Under the pieces are notes generated by a model that was given only the letters and a program-made list of their open reading frames with translations, did no database searches and was not told the origin of the DNA. Shown here piece by piece: positions 45,349 to 53,572 of a DNA stretch of 64,000 nucleotides; position 1 is the stretch's first letter, and each line of letters opens with the position of its first letter. This DNA comes from Flavobacterium pokkalii. Lineage in GTDB: Bacteria; Bacteroidota; Bacteroidia; Flavobacteriales; Flavobacteriaceae. The position numbers and the translations under genes were made by a program. The stretch spans positions 24,409 through 88,408 of the forward strand of contig NZ_NASZ01000019.1 in the NCBI RefSeq assembly GCF_014596575.1. The letters are read 5' to 3'.

Positions 45349-46638
45349 ATGAAATACTACAGTTTAAACCATAACGCCCCAAAAGTTTCTTTTCAGGAAG
45401 CTGTAATTCAGGGATTAGCAAGCGATAAAGGATTGTATTTTCCGGAAAGCATTACACCGCTTCCGCAATCTTTTTTTGACAATATCGAAAATTTAAGCCA
45501 CGAGGAAATTGCCTTCGAAGCCATCCAACAATTTGTAGGCGACGAAATTCCTGCTGACACTTTAAAACAAATTATTGCCGAAACTTTATGTTTTGACTTT
45601 CCGGTTGTTCCGGTTGAAAAAGGAATCTATTCCTTAGAATTATTCCACGGCCCAACGATGGCTTTCAAAGACGTGGGAGCGCGCTTTATGTCGCGTTGTT
45701 TGGGTTATTTTAACAAAGACAAAAAAGACAACAAAAACACCGTATTAGTAGCGACTTCGGGAGATACCGGAGGAGCGGTTGCCAGCGGATTTCTTGGTGT
45801 ACAAGGCGTTGACGTTGTGATTTTATATCCTTCCGGAAAAGTGAGCGACATTCAGGAAAGACAATTAACTACACTGGGACAAAACATCAAAGCGCTGGAA
45901 GTAGATGGTGTTTTTGACGACTGTCAGGACATGGTTAAAAAAGCCTTCTTAGACGAAACTTTGACACACAAAAATCTGACTTCGGCTAACTCGATTAACA
46001 TTGCGCGCTGGTTGCCACAAATGTTTTATTTCTTCTTTGCTTACAAAGCTTTGAAATCCCAAAACAAAGAAATTGTGTTCTCCTGCCCAAGTGGAAACTT
46101 CGGAAATATCTGTGCCGGAATCATGGCTAAAAAACTGGATTTACCAGTACAACATTTTGTTGCTTCTACTAATGTGAACGATACGGTTCCAAGATTCTTA
46201 GTAAACGGTATCTATGACCCAAAACCGTCTATTGCTACCATTTCGAATGCAATGGACGTAGGAAATCCAAGTAACTTTATCCGTATTCAGGAACTTTACA
46301 ACAACGATTTAGAGCAATTTCAAAAAGATTTTTCTTCCTATACTTATAACGACGAAGAAACTAAAGAAGCCATGAAGCGCATCTTCAACACCGATGGTTA
46401 CATTGCCGAACCACACGGAGCGGTAGGTTACTTAGGATTGAAAAAAGAATTAGAGCGTTTCCCGGATTCCATTGGGGTATTCTTAGAAACCGCTCACCCA
46501 ATTAAGTTTTTAGATATTGTGGAAGCTGTATTAAACGTACAATTGGCAATTCCAACACAAATTGAAAGCGTACTGAACAAGGAAAAAGTAAGCACTAAAA
46601 TTAAAACGTATGACGAATTGAAAGCATTTTTAGGATAA
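45349..46638 (+). CDS. thrC: Threonine synthase
   Basis: PLP enzyme (429 residues) that converts O-phosphohomoserine to threonine. The PLP lysine is in 'HGPTMAFKDVGARFMSR' (about 104-120). 'VATSGDTGGAVASGFLGV' binds the phosphate, and 'NSINIARWLPQMFYFFFAY' is the family signature of the fungal/gamma-proteobacterial-length subgroup. 'AEPHGAVGYLGL' is near the C-terminus. Last gene of the thr operon, ended by a strong terminator. Confidence 0.97.
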   Translation: MKYYSLNHNAPKVSFQEAVIQGLASDKGLYFPESITPLPQSFFDNIENLSHEEIAFEAIQQFVGDEIPADTLKQIIAETLCFDFPVVPVEKGIYSLELFHGPTMAFKDVGARFMSRCLGYFNKDKKDNKNTVLVATSGDTGGAVASGFLGVQGVDVVILYPSGKVSDIQERQLTTLGQNIKALEVDGVFDDCQDMVKKAFLDETLTHKNLTSANSINIARWLPQMFYFFFAYKALKSQNKEIVFSCPSGNFGNICAGIMAKKLDLPVQHFVASTNVNDTVPRFLVNGIYDPKPSIATISNAMDVGNPSNFIRIQELYNNDLEQFQKDFSSYTYNDEETKEAMKRIFNTDGYIAEPHGAVGYLGLKKELERFPDSIGVFLETAHPIKFLDIVEAVLNVQLAIPTQIESVLNKEKVSTKIKTYDELKAFLG

Positions 46639-46659
46639 ACTTTCAAAACTTAAATATAC

Positions 46660-46693
46660 AAACGGCTAAGGAGGAATTCTTAGCCGTTTTTTT
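46660..46693 (+). terminator. thr operon terminator
   Basis: AAACGGCTAAG/CTTAGCCGTTT arms (46660-46670, 46679-46689) followed by T7. Confidence 0.9.
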
Positions 46694-46705
46694 ATGAGTC
46701 AACTC

Positions 46706-46735
46706 TTTGATAAGTAAGAAATATTTTTATTTTTG
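46706..46735 (+). promoter_or_regulatory. Promoter of the DUF4062 gene
   Basis: TTTG (46706-46709), an 18-nt spacer, TATTTTTG (46728-46735). The leader to the ATG is ~110 nt and contains two ACATG words near 46780 and 46790, with no clear structure. Confidence 0.65.
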
Positions 46736-46850
46736 TAAAACGCATTAAAAAATTATACGCAATAATATCAACAAAAACATGTCTATAACATGCCAATTAA
46801 ACATAAAACTAGTCATGTGACATTAAAAAAAAACGCGAAATAAATAATAT

Positions 46851-48017
46851 ATGGCATCATTAAGAGTATTTGTATCTTCAACTTGTTTTGATTTGGGACC
46901 TATAAGAGGTCAGCTTAGAAATTTTTTAACATCTATAGGTTATGAGCCTATTATGAGTGACTATAATGATGTTCTTTACGACCCAAGAATCCATACTCAT
47001 ACTTCCTGTATTGAAGAAATAGTAACTTGTGACATTATTATCCTATTAGTAGGTTCTAGATTTGGTGGAAAAGCAATCCCTGAAGCAATCTCAAAAGTTG
47101 ATTTTGATGCAATACTTGAAAAATCAAAAAGTGTTGAGCATCTTAAGAAAAAAGAAAACATTTCAGTAACACAACTTGAAATCTTAAAAGCGGTAGAAAC
47201 TGAAATACCAATTTTTACTTTTATAGATAGTAGGCTTTGGAACGATCACGAACTTTATGAAAAAAATAAATCTAAACCTATTTTAAAAGATATTGAGTTT
47301 CCTTCAATTGAAAAACCAGAAACAGCTGAATTCATTTTTGAATTCATTAATTTTTTGCGCCATAGAACAAAAGGAAATAGTATAAATACATTCTCAAAAT
47401 TTGAAGATATAGATGAAGCATTAAAAAAACAATGGGCTGGACTATTTCAAAAATTGCTTAATGAGAGTAGAAACAAACAATTAGAATTCAAGAGAATTGA
47501 CAATTTGTCAAACCAATTTGAAGATTTAAAAACTGCAATTTTAACAAGCATTGGAAGCAGTAATGAAAGAGACGTTGCAAGAGGTGTTGTAAGATTTAGA
47601 AAACTAGTTGATTTTTTAAGAAATTTAAGACTAACCGACTATTCTAGAGTTTTAAATGAAAATATAACATGGGATGCTTTTATTAGTGAAGTTGTAGGTG
47701 TAACTAGAATAATTGAACTTGATGATTCAATGATTTCAAGTAACAGAATAATGAGAATGAAAACCTTAATGGTCAAAAATGACAATACCTTTTATGAAGT
47801 CAGATATTCTACAGAATATATTAATGAACTTGCACTCGAATTTGAAGCCTTTATAGCTTTATCAAGTGATATCAGAAATATAATTTTTGATGCATTAAAT
47901 GATATGCGAAACGGATTAATGACAATTAGATACCAAAGAGAAGATTTCAGAGAATATCTAGATAGATTACAACAACAAAGACAACTATTCGATGATGAAG
48001 AAATACCATCTGTTTAA
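46851..48017 (+). CDS. DUF4062 domain protein
   Basis: A 388-residue protein. The N-terminal ~100 residues are a DUF4062 domain: 'LRVFVSSTCFDLGPIRGQL', 'PIMSDYNDVLYDPRIHTHTS' and 'IITCDIIILLVGSRFGG'-like strands, a TIR/flavodoxin-like fold seen at the N-terminus of many STAND NTPases and defence-linked proteins. Here no NTPase follows; instead about 200 helix-rich residues of unknown type form the C-terminal half ('VARGVVRFRKLVDFLRNLR', 'EAFIALSSDIRNIIFDAL'). Cytoplasmic. It has its own promoter and stands alone beside a repeat-rich stretch, in keeping with an accessory, possibly defence-related, gene (inference). Confidence 0.85.
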   Translation: MASLRVFVSSTCFDLGPIRGQLRNFLTSIGYEPIMSDYNDVLYDPRIHTHTSCIEEIVTCDIIILLVGSRFGGKAIPEAISKVDFDAILEKSKSVEHLKKKENISVTQLEILKAVETEIPIFTFIDSRLWNDHELYEKNKSKPILKDIEFPSIEKPETAEFIFEFINFLRHRTKGNSINTFSKFEDIDEALKKQWAGLFQKLLNESRNKQLEFKRIDNLSNQFEDLKTAILTSIGSSNERDVARGVVRFRKLVDFLRNLRLTDYSRVLNENITWDAFISEVVGVTRIIELDDSMISSNRIMRMKTLMVKNDNTFYEVRYSTEYINELALEFEAFIALSSDIRNIIFDALNDMRNGLMTIRYQREDFREYLDRLQQQRQLFDDEEIPSV

Positions 48018-48037
48018 ATAAAAAACGTACCTCTCTA

Positions 48038-48211
48038 GCGCTCGATTACATCGAGTACCAACTTACTTCAATAAACCAATCGAAGCGTTTGCAACGCGGT
48101 TAAAAACACGATTATACCCGCGTTGCAAACGCTACATTTTGCCATTATAATTTCAATTAGGAACTCACCGCAGCCAAGCCCCCTGCTAGCGCAAGCGTCC
48201 CGCTTGTGCCC
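48038..48211. repeat. REP-like repeat cluster, left of the lipoprotein gene
   Basis: In order: a CTCGA/TCGAG hairpin unit with CTTACTTCAATAAACCAA (48038-48079); a perfect 16-bp inverted repeat (48084-48099 with 48118-48133, core GTTTGCAACGC); a 25-nt unit beginning CAATTAGGAACTC (48154-48178); and a 24-nt hairpin unit with AGCGCAAGCGTCCCGC (48188-48211). The first, third and fourth units recur right of the gene. Confidence 0.8.
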
Positions 48212-48248
48212 ATAAAGACTAACATAAGAAATAATGCATAGATTAAAC

Positions 48249-48773
48249 ATGAAAAAGAACTTTACTTGCATAGGAATATTAACCATTTTAATTATACTTT
48301 TAAGTAGTTGTTCCGGGACAATAAATACAGTTAAATATTCGGTTCCGGAAATCAAAGAGCAAAAGAAAGCTTATATCATTTCAGCCGAAAACTCTCAATA
48401 CATAAAGTTTAAGTTTGGTGCAATTACGCCACTTGGCTATGTAATTTTACCGGATGATCCTTCAAAAGAACACGAAATTATTGGTAATACTGACCTTGTT
48501 ATAAAAAACGAAGTAGAAAAATATGGAGTTCAAGCTGAAATTGTAAAAAAAGGAGATGAACTAGGAAATTTTGATTTATTAATCGAATATCATGACACTT
48601 GGAGATGGGATTTAAAAAAAATATTGGATAAATTAGAAATAGTAATTATTTCGCCTAAGGGAGATGTAATTTCAAAATCAGAATTCAATATTTATAAGAA
48701 TAAAGAATTACACAACTTTCCTAGTCCGGAAAAAGAAGTTCCTAAAATGATTAAAGAGCTTTTTGAGAAATAA
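48249..48773 (+). CDS. Lipoprotein, unknown function
   Basis: A 174-residue predicted lipoprotein; start chosen at 'MKKNFTCIGILTILIILLSS' rather than an ATG 15 nt earlier because it gives a standard lipoprotein signal with the lipid-attachment Cys right after 'LSS'. The mature part is a small alpha/beta domain of unknown family ('YIKFKFGAITPLGYVILPDD', 'FDLLIEYHDTWRWDLKKILD'), perhaps related to envelope proteins of the DUF4136 type, which is a guess. It is enclosed on both sides by the same REP-like units and has no operon partner. Confidence 0.7.
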   Translation: MKKNFTCIGILTILIILLSSCSGTINTVKYSVPEIKEQKKAYIISAENSQYIKFKFGAITPLGYVILPDDPSKEHEIIGNTDLVIKNEVEKYGVQAEIVKKGDELGNFDLLIEYHDTWRWDLKKILDKLEIVIISPKGDVISKSEFNIYKNKELHNFPSPEKEVPKMIKELFEK

Positions 48774-48797
48774 TGTGTTTCACGCTGCTTCACAATT

Positions 48798-49007
48798 CAA
48801 TTAGGAACTCACCACAGCCAAGTACCAGAGTGAATCAAGTTTGTACTGTCAGTTCGAGCGCAGTCGAGAACCTTTACTAACAACAAAACATCTCCCCCGC
48901 AAGCGCAAGCGTCCCGCTTGTGCCCGCAAAGAAAAATTTTAAATAACAAAAGTCCCACTGGCGCTCGTTTTCAACGAGTGCCTGCTTACTTCAATAAACC
49001 AACTGAA
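48798..49007. repeat. REP-like repeat cluster, right of the lipoprotein gene
   Basis: Matches to the left cluster: the CAATTAGGAACTC unit (48798-48822, one mismatch over 25 nt), the AGCGCAAGCG hairpin unit (48902-48925, identical over 24 nt), and the CTCG hairpin unit (48961-49007; CTTACTTCAATAAACCAA identical at 48985-49002). An extra element, GTCAGTTCGAGCGCAGTCGA, lies at 48848. Unit order differs from the left side. Confidence 0.8.
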
Positions 49008-49061
49008 ACCAAAATCCCAAAAGTTAAAGTGAAATCGCTGGTACATTATTGTCGAGTTACT

Positions 49062-49098
49062 TAATGAGATCCGTCCTTCGTAGGATGAAAGTTTGTGC
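49062..49098. repeat. Second copy of the TAATGAGATCC element
   Basis: Begins TAATGAGATCCGTCCTTCGT and aligns with 11822-11860 with a few substitutions and small gaps. It is a dispersed intergenic element. Confidence 0.6.
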
Positions 49099-49153
49099 AT
49101 ACTATTTCCACAGATTATCTTAAAAAAAACAAACTAAAAAAAATATTTATTCT

Positions 49154-49161
49154 TACTTTTG
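49154..49161 (+). promoter_or_regulatory. Likely -7 element of the TonB/PepSY module
   Basis: TACTTTTG matches TAnnTTTG and lies 26 nt before the TTG codon at 49188. It sits inside a longer ATG-initiated frame and therefore decides the start of that gene. Confidence 0.5.
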
Positions 49162-49187
49162 CAGTCAGAAACAAAAAAACACTTTTT

Positions 49188-49568
49188 TTGAAGTCCTTTT
49201 TCAGCATAGTACTTTCTATTCTTTTGCTCCTGCCTTCTTTTGGTAGTTTTTTTGTTTATACCTCATTCAAATTGCATCAGGACGAAATTGCCAAAACCAT
49301 TTGTGTGCAACGCAAATTAGTCAACAACAGCTGTAACGGGCGATGCGAACTGGAAAAAAGCCTTAAAAAATACAGCGACAACGAAAAAAGAATGCAAAAC
49401 AACCTCGACAACAAAGTGGAGTTGGTTTACATTCAAAATAGCTTTATTGCTAAAAACTTTCAATTTCCGGAGACAAATTACTCCGAAAAATCCCTTTTCT
49501 ACACCTTAGAAAAGAAAACGGCTTCGGTAGCACTGACTACTTTCAGACCGCCGTCCTATTTGATATAA
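49188..49568 (+). CDS. Small exported/membrane-anchored Cys protein ahead of a TonB receptor
   Basis: 126 residues from a TTG start. A single N-terminal hydrophobic segment (about 4-22, 'FFSIVLSILLLLPSFGSFF') is followed by a soluble domain with three cysteines, 'ICVQRKLVNNSCNGRCELEK'. Similar small proteins with a CNGxC motif often precede TonB receptor genes in flavobacteria, so this looks like a component of that uptake module; a metal-related role is inferred only. A frame open from an ATG at 49095 would place the promoter -7 element inside the gene and add ~30 Lys-rich residues that do not look like a signal peptide, so the later TTG is preferred. Confidence 0.7.
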   Translation: MKSFFSIVLSILLLLPSFGSFFVYTSFKLHQDEIAKTICVQRKLVNNSCNGRCELEKSLKKYSDNEKRMQNNLDNKVELVYIQNSFIAKNFQFPETNYSEKSLFYTLEKKTASVALTTFRPPSYLI

Positions 49569-49661
49569 ATTTTTAAAATCGTTTTTCAATTTTTCAATTG
49601 AAAACTTCCGCGGTATCGTCCGGGGAAAACGAGCTTATTCTTAAATTTATATCCATTCTAA

Positions 49662-51818
49662 ATGAAACATATTCTACTGGCTTTCCTTATGATGAGCCAA
49701 TTTGCTGTTGCGCAACATAAAAAACAAGTTGACACCACAAGCACTCAGGAACTGGCAGAGGTTTTTATAACTGCCAATCGTACTGCTACTTTACGAAAAG
49801 AAACTCCGGTTGCTATTAGCAAACTAAACGCAAAAACGATCAACGAAACCAAAGCCACGGCTGTTTACGAAGTGGTAAACAAAACGCCTGGTGTGTTGAT
49901 GGTGAATTTAGGCAATGAACAACACATGATGGCTATTCGTCAGCCCATGACTACCAATGCCTATTATTTGTATCTGGAAGACGGCTTACCTATACGTCCC
50001 ATGGGAATTTTTAACCACAATGCTTTATTGGAAATCAATCAGTTTAATTTGCAAAGTATTGAAGTTGTTAAAGGACCTGTTTCTTCTTTATACGGACCGG
50101 AAGCAGTAGGTGGCGCCGTTAATTTTATTTCCTTAAAACCAAGTTTAAATCCGGAATTTAAATTTGGAATTCAGGCAGACAACTTTGGTTTTCGCAGAAT
50201 TCAGGCTGCCGGCGGCGCTACGATTGGAAAAATCGGCTTCCTTATTGCCGGAATTTCAAGTTTACAAACCCATAGTTGGATGAAAAACTCCGATTATAAT
50301 AAAGATAATTTAAACGCCCGCATAGATTACAACATCACTCCTTCTACCCGATTGATTAGCAATACGATGTATGGCAAATATTATTCTCAAATGAGCGGAA
50401 CGGTCAACGAAGACTCGTTTTACAACCGAACCTACAACAGCACTTCTGATTTTACCTATCGAAAATCAGATGCTTTGCGTACAAGATTAACTTTGGAACA
50501 CGACTGGAAAGACAATTCAGCCAGTTTCCTGACGGCTTATTTCAGAGACAATAAATTAGGTCAAAATCCAACCTACCGAATCAAATGGAGCGCCACCAGC
50601 AATCCGACTACAGCAACGGGTGAAATCAATTCGAACAACTTTAAAAGCTACGGCCTTTTGGGGCAACACACTCAAAAAATTGATCTTCTAAACGCCAAAT
50701 TAGTCGCTGGCGCTTTATACGATTATTCGCCGGTAACGTATTGGGCTTATCGTGTTGACTTAAAAGCAATATTAAATTCCGAAGCGACAACTCCAACTGT
50801 AGATCACTACGAAATTCTTGCCGAAAGACCCGACATCCGCATCACGGATTATACGGCAGATATTTACAACAAAGCAGCTTATGCACAATTTAATTTCAAC
50901 CCCATCGACCAAGTTGTGGTTACCTTAGGTGGTCGTTATGACAATATGAAAGTGGCTTACAATAATGCAATCGACCTTTCTAGCGGAACTAAAATCTATG
51001 ACAAAGCGACTTTTAAAGCCGGAATGAATTACAATCCATTGGAAACAGCCGGTTTTTACGGAAACTATTCGCAAGGTTTTGCGCCTCCGGGAATCACTTC
51101 CATCTTTACTCCAAAATCAGGAACCGGCGGAACTACAGGAGTTGCAGCTGAGTTCTATTACAATCTAAAACCGGCAACTTTTGAAAATTATGAAGTGGGT
51201 GGATGGCTCAATTTATTGGAAAACAAATTGAACCTAAACTATGCTTTTTACTACATGGAAGGAAAAAACGAATTATTAAGCGTAAAACTGGAAGACAATA
51301 CAACTGATTATCGTTCGGCTGGTGAAACCCGTCATAAAGGAGTTGAATTTGGCGCAAATTACACTCCTTCAAAACAATTCAATATTCGTTTAGGAGGAAC
51401 TTATGCACAGCACACTTTTATCGATTTCTTAGTTTCTAACAAACCTTCTGATCCGGTACAAAACTTAAACGGAAAAGAAATGCCGGCTGCGCCAAGATGG
51501 TCCGGAAATTCAGAAATCAGTTATTATCCCAATTGGCTGCCTAAATTCAGAGCTGCTATCGAATGGCAACATGTAGGCAGTTATTATCAAAATCAAATCA
51601 ATACCGTTAAATATGCCGGATATGATTTATTTAATGCCAGAGTAGGTTACCAATGGAAAGCTTTTGAATTTTACGGAAACATTATGAATCTTACCGATAA
51701 ATTATATGCTTACAATGTTTCGCGAACCAATACTAGCGGGGCTGCACCAACTTATACTGCTGCTGCGCCAAGAACATTCGTTTTTGGAATTCAATATCAT
51801 TTTTCGCTAAAAAAATAA
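49662..51818 (+). CDS. TonB-dependent outer-membrane receptor
   Basis: A 718-residue receptor: signal peptide ('LMMSQFAVAQHKKQ'), plug domain (about 45-155 with 'ETPVAISKLNAKTI' and the conserved 'SIEVVKGPVSSLYGPEAVGG'), then a 22-strand-type barrel ending in the terminal strand 'RTFVFGIQYHFSLKK'. It imports a chelate or cofactor using TonB energy. The substrate is not visible; the PepSY partner downstream suggests iron or another metal complex. There is no CarboxypepD-like or SusC-type N-terminal extension, so it is of the metal-uptake type. A 14-nt palindrome TTTTCAATTGAAAA at 49591-49604 precedes the gene. Confidence 0.92.
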   Translation: MKHILLAFLMMSQFAVAQHKKQVDTTSTQELAEVFITANRTATLRKETPVAISKLNAKTINETKATAVYEVVNKTPGVLMVNLGNEQHMMAIRQPMTTNAYYLYLEDGLPIRPMGIFNHNALLEINQFNLQSIEVVKGPVSSLYGPEAVGGAVNFISLKPSLNPEFKFGIQADNFGFRRIQAAGGATIGKIGFLIAGISSLQTHSWMKNSDYNKDNLNARIDYNITPSTRLISNTMYGKYYSQMSGTVNEDSFYNRTYNSTSDFTYRKSDALRTRLTLEHDWKDNSASFLTAYFRDNKLGQNPTYRIKWSATSNPTTATGEINSNNFKSYGLLGQHTQKIDLLNAKLVAGALYDYSPVTYWAYRVDLKAILNSEATTPTVDHYEILAERPDIRITDYTADIYNKAAYAQFNFNPIDQVVVTLGGRYDNMKVAYNNAIDLSSGTKIYDKATFKAGMNYNPLETAGFYGNYSQGFAPPGITSIFTPKSGTGGTTGVAAEFYYNLKPATFENYEVGGWLNLLENKLNLNYAFYYMEGKNELLSVKLEDNTTDYRSAGETRHKGVEFGANYTPSKQFNIRLGGTYAQHTFIDFLVSNKPSDPVQNLNGKEMPAAPRWSGNSEISYYPNWLPKFRAAIEWQHVGSYYQNQINTVKYAGYDLFNARVGYQWKAFEFYGNIMNLTDKLYAYNVSRTNTSGAAPTYTAAAPRTFVFGIQYHFSLKK

Positions 51819-51836
51819 GTACAACACATAAAAAAA

Positions 51837-51894
51837 CCATTAAGAAATTAGGTTTATTAAGCCCTAAAACTAAATTTCCTTAATTCCTTAATGG
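51837..51894 (+). repeat. Heptad-register inverted repeat between receptor and PepSY genes
   Basis: Eight 7-nt words from 51839 (ATTAAGA, AATTAGG, TTTATTA, AGCCCTA, AAACTAA, ATTTCCT, TAATTCC, TTAATGG). The ends CCATTAAGAAATTA and TAATTCCTTAATGG pair with one mismatch. Confidence 0.65.
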
Positions 51895-51909
51895 TAAAAA
51901 AATGCTACA

Positions 51910-53505
51910 ATGAGCAAGAAAAACAACAAAAAGAAAGATTCGAAATTCGTTAAGAAAATCAAACAAAACATGTACCGATGGCATCGTACCATTGGGATTA
52001 TCACACTTATTCCGGTTATTTTCTGGACGCTTTCGGGCTTGATGCATCCGTTTATGGCGCATTTTTTCAAACCTGAAATTGCGCATGACAAACTGGAAAC
52101 AACGCTAATTCATCCGAAGCAAATTTCGCTTTCTATTCAGGACGTTTTAGCAAAAAACAACATCAAACAATTCAAGAATTTCCGAATCGTTTCGTTCAAT
52201 AATAAGACTTTTTATCAGGTTAAAAACATCATCGGAGATTTATTGTATTTTGATGCTTCGAACGGAAATGAATTAAAAAACGGAGACGCAATCTATGCCG
52301 AATGGCTTTCCCGCTATTTTCTGGACGATCAAAAAAGCAGCCTGAAAAAAAGCGAACTCATCACCGAATTTGACCATCAGTACAAATATGTTAACCGCTA
52401 TTTACCGGTTTATAAAATCACGCTGGATCGCCCGGATACAATGGAGGTTTATGTTGAAACTTCATCCGGAAAATTAGCGACATTCAATCCTGCATCCCGA
52501 CAATTCTTCATCTGGTTTTTCGATGTTTTCCATAACTGGTCGTTTCTTGATGCTATCAGCAACAACAGTATTCGTATCATTACGATGATTTTCTTGTTGT
52601 CTATCATTGGACTTTCAGCCATTAGTGGCATCGTGATTTATGGATTTTTGTGGAAACAATTTAAAAAATCCGACAGCGCCGAACCAAAAAATGGCATCCG
52701 AAAATACCACCGCCAAATTGGAATCTGGATTTCGGTATTCACGCTGACTTTTGCTTTTAGCGGGGCTTATCATGCCACCACCAAATGGGATCCTTACACC
52801 TTAGACCAAATGGTTTATGAACCTACTTTTAAAACCAGCGACATTTCATTGGCAAACAATCAATTAAATTTAGACTGGAATCGTTTTCAAAATCAAAGTA
52901 TCATCAGCTTCAACGACAGTATTTATTACCGTTGTGAGTTGAAGGAACAATCCAAAAGCAAATTCAAAAAGCCGAAATTCGACAGCAATTCAAAATGGAA
53001 TAAAAAAGAGACGCCAAAGACAGAAGTTTTTTATATCAATGCGGCAACGAATAAAATCACACCAAATCTTGATTTACAATACGCCGAATTTTTAGCCTAT
53101 TATTTTACCGATGGCGCGCCAAAAGCCCCTTGTTGCGAGATGATGTCCCCTGAAATTCCGGAAGAATCGGAAATCTCATTAGAAAATGTAAAATTGTTAG
53201 AATCCAAAGTCATTACGAATTTTGAAAATCGGGAATATGGTTTTGTAAACAAACGTTTACCGGTTGTTAAACTGGCTTATGACACGCCTGATAAAACCAC
53301 TTATTTTATAGAAACGGCCACTTCCCGACTGGCTGCAAAAATTAACAATTCGGATATTGCAGAAGGCTATTCTTTTGCCATTTTGCACAAATATTTATTT
53401 ATGGACTGGGCCGGAAAAAACATCCGCGACCTGACAATGGTTTTGGCAGCACTTTCAATCTTGGTCGTTAGTATTCTGGGATTGATTCTTTTTATTAGAA
53501 AGTAA
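51910..53505 (+). CDS. PepSY-domain membrane protein
   Basis: A 531-residue inner-membrane protein of the PepSY-TM family. Four membrane segments are visible ('IITLIPVIFWTLSGLMHPF', 'IITMIFLLSIIGLSAISGIV', a third near residue 275 beginning 'IWISVFTLTFAFSGAYH', and a C-terminal 'LAALSILVVSILGLILFI'). Two extracytoplasmic PepSY-like regions lie between them ('RYLPVYKITLDRPDTMEVYV', 'KRLPVVKLAYDTPDKTTYFI'). Such proteins accompany TonB receptors and are thought to help metal or siderophore handling, possibly as reductases. A CC pair occurs in 'APCCEMM'. Probably cotranscribed with the receptor. Confidence 0.88.
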   Translation: MSKKNNKKKDSKFVKKIKQNMYRWHRTIGIITLIPVIFWTLSGLMHPFMAHFFKPEIAHDKLETTLIHPKQISLSIQDVLAKNNIKQFKNFRIVSFNNKTFYQVKNIIGDLLYFDASNGNELKNGDAIYAEWLSRYFLDDQKSSLKKSELITEFDHQYKYVNRYLPVYKITLDRPDTMEVYVETSSGKLATFNPASRQFFIWFFDVFHNWSFLDAISNNSIRIITMIFLLSIIGLSAISGIVIYGFLWKQFKKSDSAEPKNGIRKYHRQIGIWISVFTLTFAFSGAYHATTKWDPYTLDQMVYEPTFKTSDISLANNQLNLDWNRFQNQSIISFNDSIYYRCELKEQSKSKFKKPKFDSNSKWNKKETPKTEVFYINAATNKITPNLDLQYAEFLAYYFTDGAPKAPCCEMMSPEIPEESEISLENVKLLESKVITNFENREYGFVNKRLPVVKLAYDTPDKTTYFIETATSRLAAKINNSDIAEGYSFAILHKYLFMDWAGKNIRDLTMVLAALSILVVSILGLILFIRK

Positions 53506-53509
53506 AAAA

Positions 53510-53572
53510 GTTATGAGTTGTGAGTTATGGGTTTGTCCAACAACTCACAACTCACAACTCACAACTCATAAC
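53510..53572 (+). repeat. Nine-word heptad array with 17-bp inverted repeat
   Basis: GTTATGA, GTTGTGA, GTTATGG, GTTTGTC, CAACAAC, TCACAAC three times, TCATAAC. Arms 53510-53526 and 53556-53572 are perfectly complementary. It lies between convergent genes and enters the last codons of the trmH-type gene, so it may also end transcription. Confidence 0.8.

Noticed and set aside
53510..53572. Possible CRISPR-like repeat array
   Set aside because: Units are 7 nt with no spacers and no cas genes nearby.
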